Shown: positions 15,739 through 23,804, counted from the stretch's first letter. The stretch is 28,156 nucleotides of DNA from CAITSH01 sp945892985 (GCA_945892985.1 CAMDDU010000055.1:1-28156); one strand, 5' to 3'. Made by a program: numbers and translations. The notes: generated by a model not told the origin, from the sequence alone.

Positions 15739-16839
15739 ATGCAAAGACGCACCTTTCTTCTCGCCGGCGCCAGCCTGCCCCTTGCCTGCGCGCTGCCGCA
15801 GCAGGCTTTCGCACAGCAGCTGCCGTTCGAACCCAAAGCCGCCGAAACCTGGCGCCGCTTCGAAACCATCATGCGCGTCGAGCTGGTGTTCCCCTCGGGC
15901 ATAAACCGTGTGTGGCTGCCCGCGCCCTCAATCGACTCGGAATGGCAGCGCACCTATGGCAACACCTGGTCGGGCAACGCCACGCGCAGCCAGCTCGTGC
16001 ACGACAAAAAATACGGCGCGGCCATGCTCTACGCCGAATGGAACGAGTCGGTGAAAGACCCGGTCATCGAAATGACTAGCAGCTTCGCCACGCGTGACCG
16101 CGCCATCGACCTGAGCAAGCCGGGCAAGGTCGAAGCGCTGTCGCCCGCCGACCGCGCCTTTTACACCGCACCCACCGAACTGATACCCACTGACGGCATC
16201 GTGCGCGCCAAGGCGCGCGAAGCCACGCGCGGCACCAAGACCGACATGGACAAGGCGCGCGCCCTCTACGACTGGATCGTCGACAACACTTTCCGCGACC
16301 CGAAGACACGCGGCTGCGGTGTCGGCGACATCAAGAGCATGCTCGAAACAGGCAACCTTGGCGGCAAGTGCGCCGACCTCAACGCCCTTTATGTCGGCAT
16401 GGCGCGCGCAATCGGGCTGCCCGCGCGCGACGTCTACGGTCTGCGCGTGGTCAAGTCGCAGTTCGGCTATCGCAGCCTGGGCGCGGGCACCGACAACGTC
16501 ACGCGTGCGCAGCACTGCCGCGCCGAAGTCTGGTTGTCGGGCTTTGGCTGGGTGCCGGTCGATCCGGCCGACGTGCGCAAGGTGGTGCTAGAGGAAAAAG
16601 CCGCCCCCACCACCGTCGACGACCCGCTGGTGAAAGCGGTGCGGCCAAAACTGTTCGGCGCCTGGGAAATGAACTGGCTCGCCTACAACAACGCGCACGA
16701 CATCGCGCTACCTGGCGCCAAGGGGGCGAAAATCGGCTTCCTGATGTATCCGCAGGCTGAAACCGGCCAAGGACGCTTGGACAGCCTAGACCCGGACAAT
16801 TTCAAGTACAGCATCCGCGCCCGGGAAATCACCGCCTGA
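15739..16839 (+). CDS. Tat-exported transglutaminase-like cysteine protein
   Basis: The product of 366 aa begins with a twin-arginine type signal (MQRRTFLLAG) and a hydrophobic stretch, with likely cleavage after AFA at about residue 25. The C-terminal half carries a transglutaminase-like fold: the catalytic cysteine in GGKCADLN (Cys211), His259 in RAQHCRAEVW and Asp275 in VPVDPADV, giving an intact Cys-His-Asp triad. Bacterial members act as proteases or amidases on proteins or peptidoglycan rather than as cross-linkers; the activity here is not known. GGAGA lies 7-11 bases before the ATG, which decided the start; the frame also extends upstream to 15634 without support. It stands alone and ends in a strong terminator. 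The Tat signal implies folding, perhaps with a metal or cofactor, before export. Confidence 0.9.
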   Translation: MQRRTFLLAGASLPLACALPQQAFAQQLPFEPKAAETWRRFETIMRVELVFPSGINRVWLPAPSIDSEWQRTYGNTWSGNATRSQLVHDKKYGAAMLYAEWNESVKDPVIEMTSSFATRDRAIDLSKPGKVEALSPADRAFYTAPTELIPTDGIVRAKAREATRGTKTDMDKARALYDWIVDNTFRDPKTRGCGVGDIKSMLETGNLGGKCADLNALYVGMARAIGLPARDVYGLRVVKSQFGYRSLGAGTDNVTRAQHCRAEVWLSGFGWVPVDPADVRKVVLEEKAAPTTVDDPLVKAVRPKLFGAWEMNWLAYNNAHDIALPGAKGAKIGFLMYPQAETGQGRLDSLDPDNFKYSIRAREITA

Positions 16840-16883
16840 TTGCGACCGCAGCACGGGTCGCAGTACAGGCCACAACACAGCCT

Positions 16884-16916
16884 GAAAAAAAGCCCCTGAA
16901 TGCAGGGGCTTTTTTG
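16884..16916. terminator. Rho-independent terminator, probably bidirectional
   Basis: AGCCCCTG (16891-16898) pairs perfectly with CAGGGGCT (16903-16910) around AATG, flanked by A6 and T6 runs. It lies 45 bases after the transglutaminase-like stop and downstream of the convergent lipoprotein gene. Confidence 0.9.
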
Positions 16917-16923
16917 TTGCGTC

Positions 16924-16958
16924 GGCTGAAAACCCTTGCGGGGCGCGGGTTTTCAGCC
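16924..16958. repeat. Perfect 12-bp inverted repeat next to the terminator
   Basis: GGCTGAAAACCC (16924-16935) and GGGTTTTCAGCC (16947-16958) enclose 11 bases. It ends 7 bases before the stop of the convergent lipoprotein gene. It has no T-run, so it may stabilise transcript ends rather than terminate. Confidence 0.75.
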
Positions 16959-16965
16959 TATGCCC

Positions 16966-17841
16966 TCAGGGCTTTGCTGCCGCCAGCACGCGAAAATCCT
17001 CGGCAAACTGCGCGGCGCGCTTGACCGCACGGCTGCGCTGCTCGGGCGTGAACGTGCGATCCAGGTCAAGCAGCATCTGCGTGAGCTGCGCCTCCCACTC
17101 GGCGGCCATGCGGCCGTAATCGCTGCCACGGCGCGACTCCCAGCCGAGAAAATAAGCGCGCAAGGCCGGCACCAGTTCAGCCGCCGAACGATTGCGCCTC
17201 AACAGGGAGAGCAACTCCTGCTGTCGCGCCTGGCGGCTGGCCAGTTGCGCTTCGGCAAGACGCGGAAAGGCGCGCACCGTGGACGTGATGCGCGCCTGCT
17301 GCGCATCCGAGAGCGGGCCGGTCCAATCCTCGACATAAGTGGTGACGCGCTTGACGCGCGCCTTTTCACGCGCCGCCGGATCGTCCCCAAGAAACTCCTT
17401 GGCAAATTTAAGATTGTTGTCGGCCATTTTTTTGGCCAGCGCGGCGTGGTGGTCGGGCCCAAGCTTGGCCAGCAGCGGCGCCGCCTCTTCGGCGGCACGG
17501 ACGACAAAACTGCGGTAGTGTTCGCGCCCTTTTGCCGCCACCCATTCGATGTCAGCCTTGTCGATGCCGGCGGCGACCTTGGCCGAGGCCGCCTGCATCA
17601 GGTTGGCGTAGCCGGGCAACTCCTCGCGGCGGTGCCATTCGTGCAGGCGCACGATCTGCAGGCGCAACTCGGTGTTGTCCTCGGTCCACAGGTCGAAGTA
17701 ATCCTGCGCCATGACGCGCAGCACGGTGTCAGCGTTGTTGTAGGCCAGGCGCACCATGGCACAGGCCGATAACAGCGACAGCGCGGCCAGCAGGAGCCCG
17801 ATGCGGGCGCGGCGCAATGTGCACAAGGCGGGCAGGCTCAC
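16966..17841 (-). CDS. DUF6279 family lipoprotein
   Basis: The product of about 291 aa has a basic N-terminus, a hydrophobic core and the lipobox LSAC with Cys27, so it is a predicted lipoprotein; the residue after Cys is Ala, which favours the outer membrane. The mature part starts with the family pattern VRLAYNNAD and is mostly alpha-helical, rich in Ala, Arg and Glu. This matches the DUF6279 family, whose function is unknown. A GTG at 17841 is preferred as start because it forms a GTGA overlap with the preceding reductase stop and lies 8 bases after GGAG; a TTG at 17844 is an alternative. It is the last gene of a leftward five-gene run. Confidence 0.85.
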   Translation of the reverse strand: MSLPALCTLRRARIGLLLAALSLLSACAMVRLAYNNADTVLRVMAQDYFDLWTEDNTELRLQIVRLHEWHRREELPGYANLMQAASAKVAAGIDKADIEWVAAKGREHYRSFVVRAAEEAAPLLAKLGPDHHAALAKKMADNNLKFAKEFLGDDPAAREKARVKRVTTYVEDWTGPLSDAQQARITSTVRAFPRLAEAQLASRQARQQELLSLLRRNRSAAELVPALRAYFLGWESRRGSDYGRMAAEWEAQLTQMLLDLDRTFTPEQRSRAVKRAAQFAEDFRVLAAAKP

Positions 17842-18590
17842 CAATAATTCTCCACCGTGATCTGGCCCGGATCGCGACGGCGGTGCTTTTTCATGCCGCG
17901 CGCCTTGAGCGCCTCGACGGTGTCAGCGACCATCGCCGGGTTGCCGCAAATCATCACCTGCGAATCGGCCGCTGAAAGGAGCACACCCGCCGCCGCCTCA
18001 AGACGGCCATCGGCGATGGCCTGCGGCACGCGCCCGGTCAGCGCGCCGCTGCAGTCCTCACGACTGACAAAGGAAACCACGCGCAATTGGCCGGGATGGG
18101 CTTTCATCAATGATTCGATGGTTTCGCGATAAGTTAGTTCCGCGGCCTGGCGCACGGCGTGCACCAGAACGATCTCATCATAGCGCTGCCACGGCGCCGC
18201 CGTGCCCAGAATGGACAAGAACGGACCGAGCGCGGTTCCTGTGGACAGCAGCCACAAGTTGCGCGCATCCGGCACCTCGGCGAGCACCAGGAACCCCGCC
18301 ACCGTCGGCGCCAGCCCGATACGGTCGCCGGGCTTGAGCGCAAGCAGCCGCGCCGTCAGCGGCCCGCCGGGCACGGTGATGTAATAAAACTCATGCGGCT
18401 GCGTGCCCGGAGCGTTCACGAACGAATACGGCCGCGCCACCATCTCACCGTCGATTTCGAGCGCCAGCTTGGCGAACTGGCCGGCCTGGAACGCCGGCCC
18501 GTCAGCCACAAGCTGCAGCGAATAAAGCCGCTCGGTCCAGCGCTTGTGGCCGGTGACGGTGGCTTCAAGCCATTTCGATGCTACGGCCAT
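17838..18590 (-). CDS. fpr: Ferredoxin/flavodoxin-NADP reductase
   Basis: The product of 250 aa is a soluble FAD enzyme that moves electrons between NADPH and ferredoxin or flavodoxin. The FAD-binding motif RPYS is at 53-56, followed by a domain boundary and the NADP-binding domain with STGTALGPFLSIL at about 115-127. CGNPAMV lies near 215, and the C-terminus ends in ITVENYW, a bacterial type II FNR feature. Length fits the family (about 255). Its stop overlaps the start of the DUF6279 lipoprotein gene, and its start is 5 bases after the DUF3301 stop, so it is cotranscribed. In betaproteobacteria such enzymes support Fe-S cluster repair and oxidative stress responses. Confidence 0.93.
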   Translation of the reverse strand: MAVASKWLEATVTGHKRWTERLYSLQLVADGPAFQAGQFAKLALEIDGEMVARPYSFVNAPGTQPHEFYYITVPGGPLTARLLALKPGDRIGLAPTVAGFLVLAEVPDARNLWLLSTGTALGPFLSILGTAAPWQRYDEIVLVHAVRQAAELTYRETIESLMKAHPGQLRVVSFVSREDCSGALTGRVPQAIADGRLEAAAGVLLSAADSQVMICGNPAMVADTVEALKARGMKKHRRRDPGQITVENYW

Positions 18591-18595
18591 GGCGC

Positions 18596-18904
18596 TTATT
18601 GGACCAGAAAGGGTTCGGTGTAAATGGACTCGACTTCGGCGCCAAGCATGGACACGTTGCCGGCGCGGCGGCTGGCGCCGTCATCAGAAAACTCAAAGCG
18701 ATAAGCGCGGCGCAATACCAGCCTCCCCGCCTCGTTACGCGCAGGGCGCATCGACACGCATTCGACGGTGTCATCGAGGAACTGCAGGTTGTCGCGCGCG
18801 CAGGCCGACTTGCCGGCGGCAACGGCCCGCTCGCGCGCGCTCATGCTGTCCCACCATAGCCAGGCCAGCGCCGCGAACAGCAACAGCACAATCAGCTCTT
18901 CCAT
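18596..18904 (-). CDS. DUF3301 family small membrane protein
   Basis: The product of 102 aa has one N-terminal transmembrane segment (EELIVLLLFAALAWLWW, about 2-18) followed by a soluble domain of about 80 residues. Features such as LQFLDDTVEC, RRAYRFEFSDDG and a GNVSMLGAEVESI segment match the DUF3301 family, which has no assigned function. The soluble part probably faces the cytoplasm. Its ATG overlaps the last base of the aldo/keto reductase stop, and the ferredoxin reductase gene follows after 5 bases, so it sits inside one operon. Confidence 0.85.
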   Translation of the reverse strand: MEELIVLLLFAALAWLWWDSMSARERAVAAGKSACARDNLQFLDDTVECVSMRPARNEAGRLVLRRAYRFEFSDDGASRRAGNVSMLGAEVESIYTEPFLVQ

Positions 18905-19941
18905 CAGGGCGCCGGGTTGGAGTAACGCGCATGCACCGCCTCGATCGCGGTGAGCGTGCCGGCCTCGAGCGTCACCGCCGCACTGGCGAGGTCGCGCTCG
19001 AGCTGTCCCAGTGTGGTGGCGCCGATGATGGTCAAGGCGACAAAAAAGCGCTGGCGCACGAAAGCCAGCGCCATCTGATCGAGGGCGAGGCCGCGCTTGG
19101 CGGCGATCACCGCGTACTCGGCCACAGCCGGATCCACCGCGGGCCGCTGATTGCGCAACTGGAACTCCGGGAACAGCGAGAAACGCCCATCCGCCGGCCT
19201 GGCGTTGTTCAGGTATTTGCCCGAGAGTTTGCCCCCGGCCAGCGCACTGTAGGCAAGCAGCGGCACTTTTTCGCGATAGCTGACCTCGGCCAGATCAAGA
19301 TCGAACTGGCGGCTCACCATGCTATAGACGTTCTGCGTCGACAACGGACGCGGCAGGCCGTGCCGGTCGGCAAGCATGCAGAACTGGCAGATGCCCCATG
19401 AGGTCTCATTCGACACGCCCCAGTTGCGGATCTTTCCCGCCTTGATCAGCGCCGCCATCGCCTCGATCTGCCCGAGCATGGGCGCGACATCTTTTTCCTT
19501 TTCCTTGATCGGATCGTATTCGGTCGCACCAAAACTCTGCACATTGCGCGCCGGCCAGTGAATTTGATAAAGATCGATATAGTCTGTTTGCAGACGCTTC
19601 AGGCTGTCGTTCACCGCCTCGGTGATGTTCTCGGCGATAAGCGCGGTCTTGCCCCCACGCAACCAGTCGCGCCGACCCGGACCGGCGATCTTGCTCGCCA
19701 CCACCAGCTGGTCGCGGGCCTTTTTTTTCAACCACGTCCCGAGGTAGCTCTCGGTGCGCGTGCCGGTCTCGGCGCGCGGCGGCACCGGATACATCTCGGC
19801 GGTGTCGATGAAGTTCACGCCCTTGTCCACGGCCAGGTCCAGTTGTGCATGCGCTTGGGCCTCGCTGTTCTGCTCGCCCCAGGTCATGCTGCCCAGGCAG
19901 ATTTCCGACACGTCCAGATTGCCTATCTTGTTGCGTTTCAT
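18904..19941 (-). CDS. Aldo/keto reductase, Tas-like
   Basis: The product of 345 aa is an NADPH-dependent TIM-barrel oxidoreductase. The catalytic tetrad is visible as Asp46 and Tyr51 (FIDTAEMYP), Lys84 (VVASKIAG) and His128 (LYQIHWP). The insert after Tyr51 with PPRAETGTRTE and the C-terminal part with TLGQLERDLASA match the Tas/YajO-like branch of the family. Physiological substrates of this group are mostly unknown. The start at 19941 is supported by AAGGAAG upstream and by the ATGA overlap with the previous gene. It is the second gene of the leftward five-gene run. Confidence 0.93.
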   Translation of the reverse strand: MKRNKIGNLDVSEICLGSMTWGEQNSEAQAHAQLDLAVDKGVNFIDTAEMYPVPPRAETGTRTESYLGTWLKKKARDQLVVASKIAGPGRRDWLRGGKTALIAENITEAVNDSLKRLQTDYIDLYQIHWPARNVQSFGATEYDPIKEKEKDVAPMLGQIEAMAALIKAGKIRNWGVSNETSWGICQFCMLADRHGLPRPLSTQNVYSMVSRQFDLDLAEVSYREKVPLLAYSALAGGKLSGKYLNNARPADGRFSLFPEFQLRNQRPAVDPAVAEYAVIAAKRGLALDQMALAFVRQRFFVALTIIGATTLGQLERDLASAAVTLEAGTLTAIEAVHARYSNPAP

Positions 19942-20414
19942 TTTTCTTCCTTCATGAACTTCTCCAGGTCGGCGAGGGCCTCGGCGCGAATTTTTTTCTG
20001 TACCAGCGGCAGGCGGCCGAACAGCTTGCCCTTGACGCCCATCGCCTGGCCGGCCCAGCGCCAAAGGTCAAACCGATCGACATGGCGCAGGATCAGCCCG
20101 TCGTTGAAGGTGAACGCCGCCTCGATAACGTTGTGCACCGGCAATCCCGTCGGTGCGAAAACATAACGTGCCTCCCAGTGCGCGCGCCCGCTGCCATTGC
20201 CCGCCTCGATGCCCGAATAGTCAAGAGACAGGTTGCGCACGCGTCCGCACAACATCCGCCACATGGCGCCAACCTGCTCGCCTTTCAATAGCTGGAACAC
20301 CGGATCGGAAAAAGAACAATCGGCGTGATAACACGCGCTCATCGCAACCGCGTCGCAACGGCGAAAGGCTTCGTAAAACCGTTCGATCAGCAGGGCATTG
20401 GGGTTTTTATTCAT
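19938..20414 (-). CDS. Nuclear transport factor 2-like (SnoaL-type) protein
   Basis: The product of 158 aa matches the NTF2-like/SnoaL cone fold. Its N-terminal helix ALLIERFYEAFRRCDAVAMSACYHADCSFSDPVF is typical, with beta strands such as ARYVFAPTGLPVHNVIEAAFTFNDGLI. It ends in a helical tail of about 30 residues. Such proteins are small-molecule isomerases, hydrolases or binding proteins; no active-site assignment is possible here. CAAGGGC lies 5 bases before the ATG. Its stop overlaps the aldo/keto reductase start by 4 bases (ATGA), so both are translated together. The leader contains 7-bp tandem repeats. Confidence 0.88.
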   Translation of the reverse strand: MNKNPNALLIERFYEAFRRCDAVAMSACYHADCSFSDPVFQLLKGEQVGAMWRMLCGRVRNLSLDYSGIEAGNGSGRAHWEARYVFAPTGLPVHNVIEAAFTFNDGLILRHVDRFDLWRWAGQAMGVKGKLFGRLPLVQKKIRAEALADLEKFMKEEK

Positions 20415-20432
20415 GTTGCCCTTGCGAAAAAA

Positions 20433-20460
20433 GTGAAAGGTGAAAGGTGAAAGGTGAAAA
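20433..20460. repeat. Four 7-bp tandem repeats in the leader of the SnoaL-like gene
   Basis: GTGAAAG occurs three times (20433-20453) followed by GTGAAAA (20454-20460). The tract lies 19-46 bases upstream of the SnoaL-like start codon, close to where a promoter or ribosome-binding region would be. Confidence 0.85.
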
Positions 20461-20494
20461 GTAAATGAGTGAAAAAATCAGGCACGCGGCGCGG

Positions 20495-20956
20495 CTATTC
20501 GTAGCGTCGCGTCAGCCACTCGGCCACGCACACCGGCTTGTCCGCGCCCTCGCGTTCCACCGCCACATTCCAGGCGGTCTGCGCGCCGCCCTCGATGTCC
20601 TCGACGCCGGCAAGTGTAAAGCGTGCGCGTAAGCGCGAGCCGACCGGCACCGGCGCGGTAAAGCGCACACGATTGAGTCCGTAGTTCACCCCCATGCGCA
20701 CCCCCTCCATGCGCAAGGCCAGCGCAAGAAAATGCGGCAGCAGCGACAATGTCAGGAAGCCATGGGCGATGGTCGTGCCAAACGGGGACGCGGCCAGCGC
20801 ACGCGCAGGATCAACATGTATCCATTGGTGATCGCCGGTCGCCGCAGCAAACTGGTCTATGCGCGCCTGCGAAATCTCCACCCACTCGGTGACCGCGACC
20901 TCGCTGCCCACAAACTCTTTGAGCGAAGCCAGGCTGGCAATGATGACGGGGGGCAT
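20495..20956 (-). CDS. MaoC-like enoyl-CoA hydratase
   Basis: The product of 153 aa is a hot-dog fold protein of the MaoC/R-hydratase type. The hydratase motif is clear: FAAATGDHQWIHVDPARA with likely catalytic Asp42 and His47, followed by SPFGTTIAHGFLTLSLLP. Family members hydrate trans-2-enoyl-CoA with R stereochemistry, in fatty acid breakdown or polyester precursor supply. An ATG 15 bases upstream (20971) is an alternative start. It is 80 bases upstream of the SnoaL-like gene on the same strand, and divergent from the GlcG-like gene. Confidence 0.92.
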   Translation of the reverse strand: MPPVIIASLASLKEFVGSEVAVTEWVEISQARIDQFAAATGDHQWIHVDPARALAASPFGTTIAHGFLTLSLLPHFLALALRMEGVRMGVNYGLNRVRFTAPVPVGSRLRARFTLAGVEDIEGGAQTAWNVAVEREGADKPVCVAEWLTRRYE

Positions 20957-21036
20957 GGCGTATTTTCCCATGAAACCGCACAATGGCCTGCCGCAGGAAT
21001 TTGTTCCCCGCGGCAAACCTTCAAAGGAGCCCCCCC

Positions 21037-21591
21037 ATGCGAGCGCTGATTCAAGCCCTGATTCGAGCCCCGGTGCAAACCCTCATACACACTATCGCAA
21101 TCATTCCTTTCACGCTGGCTGCGCTGTCGCTTTGCGGCAACGCATTCGCCCAGGGCGACGCCGCCACCCTGGCTTTCAAGACGCTGAGCCCGGACACCGC
21201 CCTCAAAGCGGCGCAGGCGGCGCAGAAAAAATGCCGTGACAGCGGCTGGCAGGTGGCCGTTTCGGTGGTCGATCGCAGCGGCACCCCCATCGTCATGTTG
21301 CGCGACCGCTTTGCCGGTCCGCACACGCCGGAGACCGCAACGGGCAAGGCCTGGACTGCGGTGAGCTTTCGCACGCCCACCACCGAACTCGCGGCACAAA
21401 CCCAGCCCGGGCAGGCCTCAAGCGGCATACGCAACCTGCCGCGCGTGGTCGCGGTCGGCGGCGGGCTGATGATAGAGGCGGCCGGGCAGGTGGTCGGCGG
21501 CATAGGCGTTTCGGGCGCACCCGGGGGCGATAACGACGACACCTGCGCCAAGGCCGGCATCGCCGCCATCGCCGACGCGCTGGAGTTCTAG
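21037..21591 (+). CDS. GlcG/HbpS family exported heme-binding-like protein (DUF336)
   Basis: The product of 184 aa has an N-terminal signal peptide with cleavage likely after AFA (about residue 38). The mature part follows the GlcG/HbpS (DUF336) pattern: ALKAAQAAQKKC, VAVSVVDRSGTPIVMLRDRFAG, TATGKAWTAVSFRTPT and VGGIGVSGAPGGDNDD. Characterised relatives bind heme or are linked to glycolate use; the exported form here suggests a periplasmic binding role, which is inference. AAGGAG lies 8 bases upstream of the chosen ATG and decides against an earlier in-frame ATG at 20983. The DUF423 gene follows after 3 bases. Confidence 0.9.
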   Translation: MRALIQALIRAPVQTLIHTIAIIPFTLAALSLCGNAFAQGDAATLAFKTLSPDTALKAAQAAQKKCRDSGWQVAVSVVDRSGTPIVMLRDRFAGPHTPETATGKAWTAVSFRTPTTELAAQTQPGQASSGIRNLPRVVAVGGGLMIEAAGQVVGGIGVSGAPGGDNDDTCAKAGIAAIADALEF

Positions 21592-21594
21592 GCC

Positions 21595-21978
21595 ATGCCG
21601 CAAGCGGCCAAGATTTTCCTGCTGCTCGGCAGCCTGGCAATGATGTTCGCCGTGGGGCTGGGGGCTTTTGGCGCGCACGGCCTCAAGGACAAACTTTCCG
21701 CCGACATGCTGGCGGTCTACCGCACCGGCGTCGATTACCACTTCTATCATGCCCTCGGCCTGCTCGCCCTTGGCATGATCGCGGCGCATCTGCCTGAGTC
21801 GGACCTGGTTAAATGGTCAGGCGCTCTGATGGCCGCGGGCATCGTGCTGTTCTCGGGCAGCCTCTACCTGCTGGCGCTCACCGGCACGCGCTGGCTTGGT
21901 GCCATCACGCCCTTGGGCGGCGCCGCCTGGATTGTCGCCTGGGCGCTGCTCGCCGCAGCCCTGCTGCGGACCGACTGA
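21595..21978 (+). CDS. DUF423 family membrane protein (YgdD-like)
   Basis: The product of 127 aa has four predicted transmembrane segments. The family signature GLGAFGAHGLKDKLS lies at about 20-34 and is followed by YRTGVDYHFYHALGLLALG, both highly characteristic of DUF423/YgdD. The function is unknown; it is an inner-membrane protein. It starts 3 bases after the GlcG-like stop, so the two are probably cotranscribed. The region after its stop holds 9-bp tandem repeats. Confidence 0.93.
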   Translation: MPQAAKIFLLLGSLAMMFAVGLGAFGAHGLKDKLSADMLAVYRTGVDYHFYHALGLLALGMIAAHLPESDLVKWSGALMAAGIVLFSGSLYLLALTGTRWLGAITPLGGAAWIVAWALLAAALLRTD

Positions 21979-22012
21979 GTGTGTCCGGGCATCGCGCTTG
22001 TTGAGGTGTTGC

Positions 22013-22066
22013 GCGCGCTGAGCGTGTTAAGCGCGTTAAGTGCGATAAGCACGATAAGCACGATAA
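22013..22066. repeat. Six 9-bp tandem repeats between the DUF423 and MFS genes
   Basis: Units GCGCGCTGA, GCGTGTTAA, GCGCGTTAA, GTGCGATAA, GCACGATAA and GCACGATAA lie head to tail. The last two are identical and divergence grows toward the left, as in a tract growing or decaying from one end. The tract is 76 bases upstream of the MFS start. Confidence 0.85.
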
Positions 22067-22141
22067 GCTTGGGCCACACCTGCCCCCTGCTGGCTGCCCC
22101 TTGATGGGAAGCACCTGTTCGGCAATGGCGTGAGAGGCAGC

Positions 22142-23374
22142 GTGAACAGCCGCGCCCAACAGCAAACCCAAAATAGAGCCCTACTCGCCGGCGTCTGCAG
22201 CCTCATCATCGCCATGGGCATAGGGCGCTTCGCCTATACACCGCTGCTGCCGGCGATGCAGCGCGCCATCGGCTTTGGCAATGAGATGGCCGGACTCATC
22301 GCATCGGCCAATTACCTCGGTTATCTCATCGGCGCAATCGCCACCACCGTCATCCCGGCGCACATGGACAAGCGCCGCTTGCTGCGCATCTGCCTGGTGG
22401 CCAGCGTGATCAGCACCGGCGCCATCGCCTGGAGCGACGCCAGCATGACGTGGCTCGCGATGCGCTTTGCCGGCGGCATTGCCAGCGCCGGTGTGTTCGT
22501 CATCGCCGGCACACTGGTGACGCAGGCCTTGCAGGCGACAGGCCACGAAGCGCGCATGGGTGTGCACTTTGCCGGCGTGGGCACCGGCATTGCCCTGTCG
22601 GGTCTGCTGCTGGCGCAAGCCGGGGAGCATCTGGGCTGGCGCGGCGGTTGGATGGCACTCGCGCTTTTGAGCCTCGCGCTGCTGCCGCTGTGCTGGACTG
22701 TTCCCAAAACGCCCGCCACCAAGGCGCAGGCGGCACCCGCCGTGCTGGCCGCAACCGGCGCGATGTCGGCCTCCACCCCCTCACCACGCGCCGCGTTGGC
22801 CTTTCCGATGAGTCTGCTGATCCTGGCTTATTTTTGCGAGGGCCTGGGCTACATCGTCAGCGGCACATTCCTTGTCGCCATCATCAAGACCACACCCGGC
22901 CTCTCGGCCTTCGGCGAGTACGCCTGGGTTGCGGTAGGGCTTGCCGCCGCGCCCTCGGCGCTGGCCTGGAGCGCGGTGATGAAAAAAACCGGCCCGCTCA
23001 AGGCGCTCATTGCCGCGCACCTGATCCAGGCCGCCGGCATCGTACTGCCGGTACTGTCGGGCAGCCTTGCCGCCGCTTTGGGCGCCGCCCTCAGCTTCGG
23101 CGGCACCTTTGTCGGCATAACCCTGCTTTCATTCAATCTCGCCGCGCGCATCGCGCCGGCGCAAAGCGGACGCGTAATCGGCCTGCTCACCATCGCCTTC
23201 GGACTGGGGCAGATCCTCGGCCCGGTCGCCGCCGGCTTCATCGCCGGGGAGGGCCGCGGCTTTGACGTGCCGCTGCTCGCCGCAGGGGCCGCTGTCGCGC
23301 TCGGCGCAGCCTTGCTGCTGTTGGGCGCCCTAAAACAAGGACAAACACCGATAGACACCGCCGAACCATGCTGA
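22142..23374 (+). CDS. YbfB/YjiJ-type MFS transporter
   Basis: The product of about 410 aa is a 12-helix inner-membrane carrier. The N-terminus with MGIGRFAYTPLLPAMQ is the signature of the YbfB/YjiJ group; the basic loop MDKRRLLRI between helices 2 and 3 and the central linker (about 180-215) fit MFS architecture. Substrates of this group are mostly unknown. GTG at 22142 was chosen because GAGAGG lies 3-8 bases before it; GTG at 22130 is an alternative. It stands alone between the DUF423 gene and a convergent Fe-S protein gene. Confidence 0.9.
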   Translation: MNSRAQQQTQNRALLAGVCSLIIAMGIGRFAYTPLLPAMQRAIGFGNEMAGLIASANYLGYLIGAIATTVIPAHMDKRRLLRICLVASVISTGAIAWSDASMTWLAMRFAGGIASAGVFVIAGTLVTQALQATGHEARMGVHFAGVGTGIALSGLLLAQAGEHLGWRGGWMALALLSLALLPLCWTVPKTPATKAQAAPAVLAATGAMSASTPSPRAALAFPMSLLILAYFCEGLGYIVSGTFLVAIIKTTPGLSAFGEYAWVAVGLAAAPSALAWSAVMKKTGPLKALIAAHLIQAAGIVLPVLSGSLAAALGAALSFGGTFVGITLLSFNLAARIAPAQSGRVIGLLTIAFGLGQILGPVAAGFIAGEGRGFDVPLLAAGAAVALGAALLLLGALKQGQTPIDTAEPC

Positions 23375-23440
23375 TTTTTTATCAGGCATTGGCTGAAAAT
23401 GCCCGCCTGGCGGGGCTTTCGGGCCGATTGATATAAAACC

Positions 23441-23459
23441 GCCGCAGCAAAACCGCGGC
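23441..23459 (-). terminator. Possible terminator after the 2Fe-2S protein gene
   Basis: On the minus strand GCCGC pairs with GCGGC around a 9-base loop, then GG and a TTTTAT run (23432-23437). It lies 9 bases past the stop at 23469. The stem is only 5 bp, so strength is doubtful. Confidence 0.4.
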
Positions 23460-23468
23460 TTCGTCACG

Positions 23469-23804
23469 TCAGGGCGCCAGACGCTCGTCGCTGGGTGCGA
23501 TCTCGGTGACGAGGTCTTGTATCAAGGCTTTTTTTCGCAATGGCGCCACGTGCATGTCGCCGGGCTGCAGTCGCGCGGTGCAGGCGTAGACGACATCGCC
23601 GTCCAGTTCCATCATGCACTCCTTGCAGGCGTTGGCGTTGATGCACGAGTAACGCACCGCGAGCGTGGCATCGCTGGTGGCGCGAATCCAGCGCAAACCG
23701 TCGAGCAGGGAATGGCCGTGCTCGAAAGGCACATCGAAGGTCTCCACCCTTGTTTCGCTGTCAGAGGAGCCGCGGTGAATATGCAGCCGGGCGATTTGCG
23801 TCAT
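23469..23804 (-). CDS. Stand-alone 2Fe-2S protein, fumarate reductase iron-sulfur N-domain-like
   Basis: The product of 111 aa corresponds only to the N-terminal [2Fe-2S] ferredoxin domain of SdhB/FrdB proteins. Four cysteines are arranged as SCINANACKECMMELDGD followed by VVYAC. The spacing between the first two is five residues instead of the usual four. The C-terminal domain that carries the 4Fe-4S and 3Fe-4S clusters in SdhB/FrdB is absent, and the stop is followed by non-coding DNA, so this looks like a true short protein. Its ATG overlaps the flavoprotein stop (ATGA), so it is the likely electron partner of that flavoprotein. A soluble two-subunit dehydrogenase or reductase is inferred. 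Confidence 0.82.
   Translation of the reverse strand: MTQIARLHIHRGSSDSETRVETFDVPFEHGHSLLDGLRWIRATSDATLAVRYSCINANACKECMMELDGDVVYACTARLQPGDMHVAPLRKKALIQDLVTEIAPSDERLAP

Noticed and set aside
23401..23420. GC-rich hairpin as terminator of the YbfB-type MFS gene
   Set aside because: The loop is too short for the full stem and the T-run after it is only three bases.
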